DNA of 64,000 bases from positions 21,206,684 through 21,270,683 of the forward strand of contig CAMGYJ010000004.1 in assembly GCA_946122785.1 (NCBI GenBank), written 5' to 3'. Source of the stretch: Linum tenue. Its lineage: Eukaryota; Streptophyta; Magnoliopsida; Malpighiales; Linaceae. The notes under the pieces are model-generated. The model made no database searches, was not told where the DNA came from, and saw nothing but the letters and a program-made list of their open reading frames with translations. Of this stretch, positions 11,317 to 21,120 are shown piece by piece. Positions within the stretch are counted from its first letter, which is position 1; every line of letters begins with the position of its first letter. Position numbers and translations under genes: made by a program.

Positions 11317-13481
11317 AGTCGTGATTGTGCTCTTTCTCGTAGGCAAAGTGAATGTTGGTCGTGATCAGACTGTGGGAACTCCCCTCTTCTCCAAGAATCC
11401 TTCCATGCGAAGTTCGCACCCTGGGCCTTCCAGATCCCAGTCACAATCTTTAGCTTCTCGGCCGCGATCTTCAGCGAGTCTTCACGGCTGGAAACACCGG
11501 TCGTGATCTTTGGAATCTAGGTCACCATCTTTGATCCTTCCCCCTTTTCCACACTTGTGACCTTGTTTTTATCTAATTTGCATATATTGACTAATACACC
11601 CTATAATCACATCAAAATAAAATAGGAACGAAATAGAGATGTATTTGACAATGTTTAAACGCTTAAGCACATGAATTGGCACAAAACATACCCTAAGATG
11701 GAGGGTAAATAGCACCGATTTTGGTGTTATCAGAAGCATACTAGTAACCACAATATGAGCCCAAGAGATGTCCAGCAGAGGAAGGTTCGGCTCAAGTAGA
11801 AGCAAGAACCACTGCAACCGAACAATTGGTCTAACCGCCGCCGATGAAAAACTAGACAAACACAATCAAATCTTGAGGAGAGGATTGTCCATGGACCAAT
11901 AAGGCCAGCCGAAGAAGAAAATCGGCGGTAGTCCCTACCGTCGCCCTACCACTGCCAGAAGCCCAAGTCCACATGAACGTCTAAAAAGCCTTACTTCGAC
12001 CCCAAGTTAGAGAATTAGAATCCTAATGGTGTTAGGAAGCTCTTGTACTACAAATAGGTGCGTACACTTCAGTTAGATTATAACTTTTACACTAAAAAAT
12101 ACTTGAAGCTCTGTCAGATTACGGAGAGAATGACTCCATCACCAATGATTCCTCCTCAATCGCTAAGCCCTTTGTCTTAGGGATGTTGATTCTATGAAGT
12201 TTTATGTATTACATTCTATGAATTAATGATATGTCCTAGTTCTATGCAGATTATTGTCAATGGTTAGCATGTGTCAACTACTACCTGATCCTAAGCCAAG
12301 TTTAACCTAAGACGGCGTTGTCGTATAGTGGTAATCAAGTCCTGGTACCCTAGCCTACTTCCCACCTCTTTGTTAATTAGTTAATCGGTTTTTGGACGTT
12401 TGAGTGGAGGATTTGAGAGAATTACTAGTTTAGAGATTAATTAAAGCTAAAAGTAGGTACTTCGGGGAATTATCCATCACCCTAGCCTAGGGCTACTATG
12501 TATATCTAAATACTTAGGGTTATTCAATGTGGTGAGTGAGCTCATTTTCGTGGGCTTTCGTGGTTATTCCCACACCTCCGAGGATGCCTCCCCTAGACCC
12601 ATATAAATTCACCGCGATCTAGGCTATCGTATCTTGGGTACTAAGCTCGTAGCTCCTTTTAATGGACATTATCCACCATCCACACTGAGGTTTTATCCAA
12701 GGTTCTATCCAGGAAGGCTACCTATAGTAGGGGTTTGGTCGTCTCGACCACCATAGGTCCCTATTCATACATCTACCTCGATTTGCTTGATGGCGCATAC
12801 TCGTCTAACCCTAGAACTCCATACTCAGTGTAGAAGCATAAAGTAAACTAATAGAGAAGATTAGGGCGAATTACCCAAACACAATCAAGTATAGAATAGC
12901 AATAGAATCAACTAGATAAACACATTCATTCATTCGAACCTAAAAATATTCATACATACATAGTAAACCCTAAAACTATGGTTTGGGGTTTAGAACATCT
13001 AGTACCTTAGAGGACTAGTCCATAAAGGAGGGAAGAACATACATAGAAGAAATTGAAGAAGACTTGAGGTTGAGGAAGATGCCTCCTATCTTCTAGCTCC
13101 TTCTCCTCTTCTCCTTCCTTCAGCTTCTCTTTCTTCTCTCTCTCTAAAACCAGAAATTCTTCTCTCAAAATAAGCTCATCCAAAAGGGTGACATGGTCGC
13201 CTATATATAGGCAATCAGAGGACGGACAAGTTTGCGGGCAGAAGGGCAGAGATCGCGTGTGGGATCTTCAAAGGTGAAGCCACGATCTTGAAATGCAGGC
13301 GTAATGGCCATACGAATTGAGAAGATCGAAGGATGACTTCACGGTCGCGATCTTCCTCGCTGTCAAAATGCACTGTGGCCATGATTCGACTGTGGAAACT
13401 CTCTATTTCTCCACGGATCCTTCTTCGCAAAGTTTGAGCCCTGAGCCCTCCTATTTGTGGCCACGATCTTGGGCTTCCAAG
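11317..13481 (-). repeat. Minus-strand LTR-like remnant (Athila type suspected)
   Basis: A block of about 110 bp near 11360-11460 reappears in the same orientation at 13375-13485 (actgtgg.aactc, ttctcca.g.atcctt and ccctg.gcc are shared), suggesting two LTR ends about 2 kb apart. On the reverse strand gatcgtggcc-type words precede a TATA-like sequence near 13210-13199 and then a CT-rich leader, the order expected of U3-R-U5. A tRNA-like 5' fragment lies at 12312-12340. 11570-12300 has no recognisable coding content. Assignment rests on layout, not on a protein. Confidence 0.45.
13199..13212 (-). promoter_or_regulatory. TATA box of the LTR-like remnant
   Basis: gcctatatataggc is a perfect 14-bp palindrome containing TATATATA. 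On the reverse strand it lies just downstream of the gatcgtggcc word cluster and upstream of a CT/AG-rich leader, so it is a plausible LTR promoter on the minus strand. Confidence 0.5.
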
Positions 13482-14219
13482 TGACACGCTAAAACACAAC
13501 ACCAAACTGCGACCAAGTGTAATCGCAGTCCGGAAATGCAGAATAGTGGCAAGTTCTATTTATCAACCCGAGGTCTAGATCTACTGCCTACTCCGTGATT
13601 ATCTAATATCTAGCAAACTAAGTTGAGTGATTGTGATTTTAAGCAAAAGCAGTAAGAAAGTAGGAAATGGTTCGAAGTTCTTAAGCAGGGGAAGAGTCAC
13701 TCGGGAATGAGTCCCCCTAGCTCCTTAGTTAGGTCAAAGTTGTAATTACCTTTGGTTGATTTACTGTTGATTAAACTGCGGAAGATCCGACAGTAGCTTG
13801 GACTCTCTTAAGAAAACGCCGTGTTTCACTTAAGTGGCTTCATGCACGCTGCACAGCCAGAACTGCACGGCCGTGTGAAATCTCGGCCTGCCCGTGTGAA
13901 GGTCTCGGCGATTTCCACACGGCCACAAAGGGTCCATTACACGGCTAGTGCGATTAGCCCGCGCAAAAGGATTCCACACGGCCACGTCACACGGTCGTGT
14001 GGTTTTTAGGTCTGGCCGTGTGGTTTCCCAGCTTCCTGTCAATCGTTCAAACTTCGCCCAATCGACCCCGAACTCGTGCCTGAACCTTTCTTCACGCACT
14101 AGGACCTGAAATATCACAAATACAAACAACCTAGCATGAAATCGGCCTAAAACACGAGAGATGAGACTCAAACGATAGAAGAATGGTGGACAAAAACAAG
14201 TGTATATATCAAGTCAACA
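13482..14219 (-). repeat. 3' LTR of Athila-like element A- (738 bp, internally rearranged)
   Basis: Reverse strand starts TGTTGACTTGATATATACAC at 14219, right after a polypurine tract, and ends TTTTAGCGTGTCA at 13482. The last 320 bp (13482-13800) match the end of the plus-strand LTR at about 42385-42703, including atctagac, gttgataata and the cgcagtttggtgttgtgttt block. The match stops near 13800, where C+ carries another 550 bp. The LTR holds a cluster of acacggccgtgt-type palindromes at 13855-14035. Confidence 0.7.
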
Positions 14220-14232
14220 AATTCCCCCACAC
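14220..14232 (-). other. Polypurine tract of A-
   Basis: Reverse strand reads aagtgtgggggaatt directly before the LTR start. This is the usual position and type of an Athila/Tat polypurine tract. Confidence 0.65.
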
Positions 14233-15200
14233 TTAACCGTTTGCTTGTCCCCAAGCAAACCAAGTCAGATACAAGGTAAGCTCAACACATTTCAATCATA
14301 CCAACTCTGTGGAACCATCTAAGAGATGCAAACGGGTGATTTTTCATTGTAGTCCGAAAGAAAGAAAGTGACACAGCTCAAAGGGGATGACTAGGGGGTA
14401 TGACACACCAAGACAGTCAATTTGGTCGTGGGCTATTCCTATTCCTCCATCACCTTAGCTAATTGCAACGTGAATGCTACACATCATGGAAGAGGGAACT
14501 ATCGCACAAAAAAAAAAAAAAAAACGAGCAGGCTCAAATCTCACATGTCTACCTATATGCTCTATCTCTCATTATGATTCCCTGAACTAGATGCATGAAC
14601 AACTGTAGAAAATAAGTGATCAATCCAAGTCATAGTTGGTAAGCAAACAGTTGAAATGCTAAACCCCTACACAACTCTACTGCATGTCTCAGTCATCAAT
14701 ATAGGTTGTCCTAGTCACAATCCAGTTGTCATGCATCAATTCGAAAGCCATTAGATTCACCAATCAAACCCACAGTGCCAAGATGATCATGCAAACACCA
14801 ATACTTGGAGCCCTCAAATCTCGAGATTTGGACAGCGGACTAGGCTCCAAGCACACATATATATGTTCCAATAAATACAAAGCACCCCCCCCCCCCACAC
14901 TCACACACTTAAGTTCGACATTACCCTCAATGGAGCAGAGGGAAGGATATGTGGAACGATGTTACCGGGATGAAAGACTGCTGGGGGACTGGAAATGGAC
15001 CAGTCAGCGGGGGACAGACGATGGAACAATTCTACATGAAGGGAAGATAAAGAACACACTAGCACACTGCACGTTAGGGATCAAAGTCAGCCCAGATGGG
15101 CACAAAACGGACAATCCACAAAAGAAAAACACACAAACATGAAAAATCCAACACACAAACACACTCGAAGGGGCGACGAGTACAGACTACTCGTCGCCAA
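14233..15200 (-). other. A- non-coding 3' region with conserved RNA-like structure
   Basis: No ORF is supported. Blocks shared with the plus-strand copies at 42940-43760 and 47690-48300 include the ggggatgactaggggg-type block (14383-14400), the tagcattcacgttg-type block (14467-14485), the stem-loop at 14804-14851, a C-run/aagtgtgggg block (14885-14915) and attgaggg.aatgtcg (about 14913-14932). The conservation between subfamilies suggests function in the RNA. The C-run at 14887-14899 may be length-variable. Confidence 0.6.
14804..14851 (-). ncRNA. Conserved stem-loop, copy 1 (A-)
   Basis: On the reverse strand: outer 9-bp stem CTTGGAGCC/GGCTCCAAG, a 12-nt 5' internal loop, an inner 8-bp palindromic stem CAAATCTCGAGATTTG, and 2 nt (ag) on the 3' side. 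The same geometry recurs at 43220-43267 and 47824-47872. Structural RNA element rather than an independent gene. Confidence 0.6.
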
Positions 15201-15811
15201 GGTTGTGAAGGTCGATGTTGTCCATGAAAGCATCGTCACTGGCTGGCGGGGGTGGGAGTGGGGAGTCCTCCAGACTGGCTGATCGCTCGGTATCAGTTAG
15301 AGCAGGTGCTGCTGGACCTTGTGCATACGACGAGCCCGGCCACGCTCCCTCTCGATGTGAGCAAGGGTCACCCCCTAATGGGCCTCCATGCAGTCGAGGT
15401 GCTCATCATATGCAGCCATCCAAGTGCTATACTCGGCCTGGTGAGCCGAGTACTGCTGCTGGAGCTGGAGATGATGCTCGAGGAGCTACTGATTCTTGAG
15501 ATTCAGCTACTGGAACTAGTGAGCGAAGTAGTCCTGGGATGGAAATGAGGAGCTACCACCCCCATGCTCATAGGTGGTTTGGTAAAGGGTGGACATCCTC
15601 GGTGGCAGCATCCTCACGAACTGTGGGCTGATCCTCCGCAAGGAGGGGTGGAGCAGGAAACCCCTCAATCCACTTGACGCCGCGATGAACTTGCAACAGG
15701 TGCACCTTCGAGATCGTCTCTTCTCCGAAAACCCAAGTGTCCCCCTGCTCTGTGCAGTGTTGATAGGGGATCTGTAATACAACCCTGGAGGGTGTATTTT
15801 TATCAAAGTAA
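15201..15811 (-). pseudogene. A- env-like ORF, C-terminal part
   Basis: Reverse-strand reading (for example 15819-15568: VLQIPYQHCTEQGDTWVFGE ... KWIEGFPAPPLL) ends near a short acidic tail and stop at about 15190 (region encoding DNIDLHNLGDE). The same tail occurs at 42800-42835 in C+. It is the downstream part of the env-like gene at 16698-17435, separated from it by the solo LTR at 15812-16677. Several frame changes are present. Function of Athila env-like proteins is not established. Confidence 0.5.
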
Positions 15812-16677
15812 CGCAGCAACGACTCAATCGAAGAGTCGATTGAGCTCGAATCAAGAACGAAGCGCTCTTAATACGAACTTGGGATAAAATGGAACCAACG
15901 GACAATTCCACACCTGGGGAAAGCTCGCATTGTATAAAAGGGTAGCTGTTCGACCACGATTGAAGAGAATATTCAATCGATACAAAGCTCACAAGCTTGG
16001 AATCCACCAAACTCAAACAAGTCGCAACTTGCACAAACCAAACGGTTTAATTTCAATTCTCCAAATCTGAATTTTACAACGTAATTAGAAGGCTATTTAT
16101 AGCCAAGAAAACCTAATACAAACATAATGTAACTAGGAAACAATTATTGTAAAAACAAACTCTAAAAACAGTACAAAACTCGGCCACAACTTCCTTTCTT
16201 GACGCACAAGTAAGCTGCCAGCAAAACAGTCAAAAGCAGCTTTCGTACTAACTTCGCGCCTTTCGTTCGAGACCTTCCAGAACTCTGATCTTTCATCCGA
16301 TTCCTTCCCTTGGTAGATAAACATTCCTAGTTTCTTGTTGTAGAAGCCTTTGGTCTCGAATCAGATCCATGCTCCTTAAATTGAGCTCCAAAGTAGGCTT
16401 CACAAAACAGTTTTCTGCCTTAGTCATTTTCTGGCAGTTTTCCAGTTTTGAGGTAGCAACTTTGAGGCCTTGGAAAACAACCTTAATGACATCATCTAGC
16501 TCCATAAAACATACCATTGGAAAGATGGTAACTTGATCTGCAAAACAAACCCTTAAACTTGAATTTCCACCAAGCACATTGAGAGAACCATGCCTCCAAA
16601 GTATGTACCCTAAACACGGATTTTGACTTAGCCAAATTCTGCCCTTCTTCTTCCCAACTTTGATAGCTTCTTCGTCA
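15812..16677 (-). mobile_element. Solo LTR candidate (866 bp) inside the env-like gene
   Basis: agtaa occurs directly on both sides (15807-15811 and 16678-16682), a 5-bp target duplication. Reverse strand begins TGACGAAGAAGC and ends GTTGCTGCG (CG rather than the usual CA). A TATA-like ctataaatagcc lies near 16096-16107 on the reverse strand, as in an LTR promoter. Small ORFs inside (for example 16293-16577) show no recognisable domain. Family not identified. Confidence 0.6.
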
Positions 16678-16697
16678 AGTAATTGTGACGTGAATGG

Positions 16698-17435
16698 TTA
16701 GCAATTTGGGATCATATCAATCTGGAAATAGGCTGCCAGGCGGGTGATGAGTGCGGTGCAGTGGAGGGTCCCCAGAGTAATAGCACTCTTGTCCAGAGTC
16801 CTAGCCACCACAAAACCCAGGTGGAGATCATGGTTCGCAGTGCAGATGGAGTGGATGAAGTACATGGACCGCCTGGTCAGGGTGCTGGCACTTTCCCCAG
16901 CTGGAGTGAAGGACTTCGCGAGCAAGTGGTGGATTAGGCGATTCTCGAGCCGCAAAGTGCTAGCCTTCGTCCGGCCCGCAGTGAAGGGGTCCTGACTGGG
17001 CTGAGCTAGCCGGGTGTACAAAGCCTTGAAGGATACACCGGCTGGATTAGTGACCTCGGTGACATAATCCTCGTCATCGACCATGTCGAGAGCGATAGCC
17101 AATTCGTGGTAGCTCATGGAGCGAGGTTCACCGCCTAGCCTGAACTTGACGGCCTCGCTGTTCGCCCAGTCGGTGGTCTCTTCGGGCCTAAAGGTCGTGT
17201 AGAAATCTAGCACCAGCTCGTGGTAGACCTTCTCGTGCACAGACAACAGCCGGCGCCGTGCGCGGTTGGTGGCAATAGTGAGGAAGTAATCGTAGCAATT
17301 CAGCTTCTTAAACTCCCTCCTAGACCAGTAGTGATGCCTCCCAAACTTAGCTGCCAGGACGCGCTTAAAGCGATCCTTGTGGTGGCCCCTTTTCAAATCG
17401 CGGATGAACCAATGTTTAAGATCTTGTTTCGACAT
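16698..17435 (-). CDS. A- env-like protein (ATHILA ORF-1 type), N-terminal part
   Basis: Reading from ATG at 17435 (MSKQDLKHWFIRDLKRGHH) gives 245 residues; an upstream ATG at 17468 is in frame but lies before a splice-acceptor-like sequence (tttcttccag ending at 17440), so the inner ATG is preferred. The segment EAVKFRLGGEPRSMSYHELAI and the later helical LIHHLLAKSF and YFIHSICTA stretches fit the plant ATHILA ORF-1 family as I recall it. It follows the integrase gene by about 1.3 kb, in the env position of Athila elements. Downstream the protein is cut by the solo LTR. No signal peptide or membrane segment is obvious in this part. Role unproven. Confidence 0.65.
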   Translation of the reverse strand: MSKQDLKHWFIRDLKRGHHKDRFKRVLAAKFGRHHYWSRREFKKLNCYDYFLTIATNRARRRLLSVHEKVYHELVLDFYTTFRPEETTDWANSEAVKFRLGGEPRSMSYHELAIALDMVDDEDYVTEVTNPAGVSFKALYTRLAQPSQDPFTAGRTKASTLRLENRLIHHLLAKSFTPAGESASTLTRRSMYFIHSICTANHDLHLGFVVARTLDKSAITLGTLHCTALITRLAAYFQIDMIPNC

Positions 17436-17439
17436 GGTC

Positions 17440-17929
17440 CTGGAAGAAATCAAACCAAAGTGGAGCAAAATTAGCCATAGGAACGGTCAATCACACCCCA
17501 CACTTAATATCAGAAAACAGCCGAACCATAGTTTCATCCATAGTTCAGGGTGAAATAACTTGAACAAACGAGCGCAATCAAGGAGGGGGTGCACGTTCAC
17601 AATAAAGTAGGCAATTTAAGGTTCCCATCCATAGCAAACACACCATTAAAGCACATCAATAAGGGCCCCAACCGGCTCCCACAAAATGGTATGAAAAACT
17701 GGCATTTCATCGAACACCTTGTGTGCACTTTTAAGTTAAGCATAGAATGGGCAAATTCCTAGCACACAAGGGCTCAATCCAGCAAGAGGAACAATTCCCA
17801 ACACAATCCACACCAAGCCTTCCCCTCAATCAATTTCAATCAAATTGCAAGATTCAATGAAGTTCTCTAAATACACACCCTAACACCCAATTCTCCACAA
17901 TTCACAAGGTAAAGGGCAAAATCAAACCT
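17440..17929 (-). other. Putative intron in the leader of the A- env-like ORF
   Basis: On the reverse strand a donor-like ctccag|gtttga near 17929 and an acceptor-like ttgatttcttccag|gacc at 17440 bracket about 490 bp, and ATG follows four bases after the acceptor. If used, the message from the TATA box at 18251-18258 would have a short leader directly before the ATG. Inference from consensus only. Confidence 0.4.
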
Positions 17930-18227
17930 GGAGACACAATTATAGGTGTAGGGGATGATGAGGGGAAGGCAATGGAATCGACGAAAACTCGAAATTTTGT
18001 CCGGAAAGTGCTCGTTGGAGCCTCGCCGAAAATCACCTCCGGTGACCCAAATCCGGCCCAAATCGCCCCAAAACCAAGGGAAAGGCCAAAAAGGAGGAGG
18101 AAAGATTGGGTAAGGTGTTGGTTTGGTGAAAAAACGACCAAAAATGGCAGAAAATTGCCAAAAGGGTGAAAAATTACAGTTTTCCGGTGAGGGGGGGAGC
18201 TTTCCGGGGAGGGGAGGTGGAATTCTG

Positions 18228-18475
18228 GCCACACACGGCCGGGCAGCAGCTTTTATAGCCACGCGGGTCGCCACACGGGCAGGCAGACACGGTCGTGTGG
18301 AGCAGATTTTGCCCGTGTGGCGCCGAGAAATCCGCACGGGCTGGCCGAGACTTTCACACGGCCGTGTAGCGGTCCCCTTCTGCCCGTGTGGAAATTCCAG
18401 GGGGCTTCACACAGCCAAAGGGGAATTCCACGCGGCCATGCAGAATTTAGGCCTGGCTGTGTGGAATTGCAGAGC
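18228..18475 (-). promoter_or_regulatory. Palindrome cluster and TATA box upstream of the A- env-like ORF
   Basis: The stretch holds many copies and half-copies of acacggccgtgt-type words (cacacggccg, acggtcgtgtgg, tgcccgtgtggcg, ttcacacggccgtgtag). On the reverse strand CTATAAAA at 18258-18251 lies at its downstream edge, about 820 bp before the env-like ATG at 17435. The same words occur in the A- LTR (13855-14035) and the C+ LTR (41520-41775). Proposed internal promoter; not demonstrated. Confidence 0.5.
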
Positions 18476-18540
18476 CCCGGTTTCGACTAGTTTTCTCGCA
18501 AAAACGACATCTGAACCTTGGACAATAACTCAAGACTCAA

Positions 18541-18790
18541 AAACATAAAAATTAAAAAGAAAAAGGAAAGGAAATGCAAACCTAGGTGGGGTTGCCTCCT
18601 AACAAGCGCTTTTTACCGTCTTTTAGCTTGATGCCAGTAGAGAAACCAAGGGTCCTCGAGCTTGATCAGCAGCTCTGCGCGCTCGACCTCACCCCCAAAT
18701 ACAACCTTAAGAGGTGGTCGTTCACTTTGAACGGCTCAGTTTGACCATTACTGATCTCCATCGCACCGTGCGGGAATACTTGGGTGACCG
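18541..18790 (-). other. A- integrase-to-leader spacer
   Basis: Contains the conserved block (reverse strand) agcgcttgttaggaggcaac at about 18610-18590 that follows integrase; a diverged version occurs in B+ at 45376-45392 (gcgcttgttgggaggga). No ORF seen. Confidence 0.5.
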
Positions 18791-19960
18791 TTAAGGGTCC
18801 CGACCACCTCGAACACAGCTTGCCCGAAAGAGTTTCAGGCGTGCATTAAAGAGCAGAACACGATCACCTACCTGAAACTCCTTCGGGCCCTTCAACCGAG
18901 CGTCGTGTAGACGCTTGGTTCGCTCCTTGTAGAGCAGGGTGTTCTCGTAGGTGCGGTAACGCCATTCCTTCAACTCCAGCAGTTGCAGCTTACGTTCAAT
19001 ACCCGCAACTCTCAAATCCAGATTTAGCAGCTTAAGGGCCCAAAAGGCCTTGTGCTCTAGCTCTACTGGAAAATGGCATGCCTTCCCATAGACAAGCCTA
19101 TAGGGTGAAGTACCAATAGGGTTTCTGTAGGCTGTCCTATATGCCCAGAGAGTATCATCGGGCTTGGTAGACCAATCCTTGCGGGACTGATCCACCGTCT
19201 CTTCGATTATTCTTTTAAGCTCCCGGTTCGTCAGCTCGGCTTGACCATTTGTTTGGGGATGGTAAGCTACCAACACCTGATGCTTAACACCATATAGCGA
19301 GAGAGGAGCTTAGTGAATTGCCCTTGAAAATGGGTTCCTCTATCACTTATAATGGCACGAGGTGTCCCGAACCGGGAGAACAACTTCTTCATAAATGAGC
19401 AGACCCGTCTTGCATCATTGGTGGGCATGGCTTGAGCTTCTGCCCATCTCGAGACGTAGTCTACTACAACAAGTATGTACAGATTTCCAAAAGATGGAGG
19501 GAATGGGCCCATGAAATCGATCCCCAAACATCAAAAATTTCACAAACGACAGATATATGTTGTGGCAATAAAAGCCCCAAACATCTCATCCCGGGAAGAA
19601 ATGTTACCTGACCTCTGGCAGCGGTCGCACTGTCGTGCGAAGGTGTCTGCATCTTTGAAGAGTGAGGGCCAGTAAAAGCCCGACTATAGCACCTTCTGTG
19701 CCGTCAGGTTCCCTCCATGGTGACCGCTAGTTGGTCCCTCATGACATTGAGACAGGATGTCTCCCATCTCGTGCTCCATGATGTAGCGCTGGATCATGCC
19801 ATCCGCTCTAATCCTGAAGAGGTACTGATCCTTCTAGAAGTAATGCTTCAGTTCGGAGAAGAACTTGCGCTTTCCATGAGTGGCCATCCCCTTCGATAGC
19901 AGCTTGCCCACCAGATAATTGGCAAAGTCAGAATACCAAGGTGCCACGCTCTCCACCAAG
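18791..19960 (-). pseudogene. A- integrase
   Basis: 19527-19267 gives the integrase core (MGIDFMGPFPPSFGN ... ILVVVDYVSRWAEAQAMP ... AIISDRGTHFQ) and 19276-18791 its end ([20 protein letters not shown] ... [21 protein letters not shown] ... [14 protein letters not shown]). The two Asp and the Glu of the DDE triad are visible, but core and end are in different frames joined near 19270. The N-terminal zinc region (19960-19530) is present as DNA but interrupted by stops. No chromodomain follows, unlike the Tekay copies, which agrees with the Athila/Tat lineage. Confidence 0.85.
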
Positions 19961-21120
19961 GTCTTCGCCAGCAATCGGTCACCCGGGAAAGAGTCGTTGA
20001 TCTCTTCCACGAAGTTGTTCACCGGAGGGGCTTCCAACCGTGAAAGATGATCTACAGCAACGTTTTCAGCTCCCTTCTTATCCCGTATCTCGATATCAAA
20101 TTCCTGAGAAGGAGGATACAGCGGACGAGCCTAGGCTTTGCATCAGCCTTGCTCATCAGGTAGCAAATGGCGGAGTGGTCTGTGTAGACCACCACATGGG
20201 AGAGCATCAGATATGGTCAGAACTTGTCAAATGCATACACCACAGTGAGTAGCTCCTTTTCAGTGGTGGTGTAATTCTCTTGTGCGTCGTTTAAGGTCTT
20301 AGACGCGTATTAGATGGGTTGGAAGTGCTTCTCGCGTCTCTGATCCAAAACAGCTCCGACTGCATAGTCACTTGCATCGCACATCAGCTCAAAGGGAAGA
20401 GACCAGTCAGGAGTCACCATGATGGGTGCATGAGTAAGCTTCTCCTTCAATGTCTCGAATGCAGCTGTGCACTCAGGAGTGAACTGGAATGGTGCATCCT
20501 TCTCGAGTAACTTGGTCATAGGCAGGGCAATCTTTGAGAAATCCTTAATAAACCGCCTGTAGAAACCTACTTGACCCAGAAAGCTGCGGATCCCCTTCAC
20601 AGAAATGGGAGGAGGTAGTTTACTGATCGTCTCTATCTTCGCGCGATCTACCTCAATCCTCTGCTTTGAGATCTTGTGCCCGAGCACAATCCCCTCACGA
20701 ACCATAAAATGGCACTTCTCCCAAGTTATGGAGACAATGAGTGAAGGAGTCTCCGTAAAACAAGAATTCGTCCATGAAGACTTCCATGATCTCTCTAACT
20801 ATTCGGTCGAAGATCGCCAGTATGCATCTCTGGAAGGTCGTCGGTGCATTACACAGCCCGAATGGAATCCTCCGGTAAGCAAAAGAACAGAAGGGGCAAG
20901 TGAATGTGGTCTTTGCCTGATCCTCTGGCACGATATGAATATGGAAATAATCAGACATGCCATCCAGGAAGCAATAAAACTCATGGCTAGCCAACCTCTC
21001 TAGCATCTGATCAATGAAAGGTAGGGGAAAATGGTACTTCCTGGTGGCGTCGTTCAGGCGCTTGTAATCGATGCAGACTCTCCAGCCAGTCACGATCCGC
21101 ATCAGGATCAACTCGTTCTT
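19961..21120 (-). pseudogene. A- reverse transcriptase (C-terminal two thirds) and RNase H
   Basis: From 21120 leftward: GWRVCIDYKRLNDATRKYHF, PLPFIDQMLERLASHEFYCF, RRIPFGLCNAPTTFQRC, then FMDEF where gypsy RTs have a DD pair, so the second catalytic Asp is replaced by Glu. 20705-20310 continues in a new frame with the connection and RNase H start (SFLGQVGFYRRFIKDFSKIA ... LMCDASDYAVGAVLDQR); the rest of RNase H runs to about 19960 with stops. The upstream part of this RT is on the far side of the tandem insertion, at 39070-39321. Confidence 0.85.
21116..21120. other. Target-site duplication, left copy (ttctt)
   Basis: ttctt directly precedes LTR1 at 21121 and is repeated at 39065-39069 directly after LTR3. 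Removing 21121-39069 rejoins the Athila RT reading across the site (reverse strand ...VVPKEKNELI...), which proves one integration event at this site. Confidence 0.95.

Noticed and set aside
14510..14526. Poly-A run as a retroposon tail
   Set aside because: No target duplication or upstream retroposon body; a simple run inside the A- 3' region.
18123..18548. 141-codon plus-strand ORF over the palindrome cluster
   Set aside because: Runs antisense to the Athila leader; the open frame reflects GC-rich repeats.
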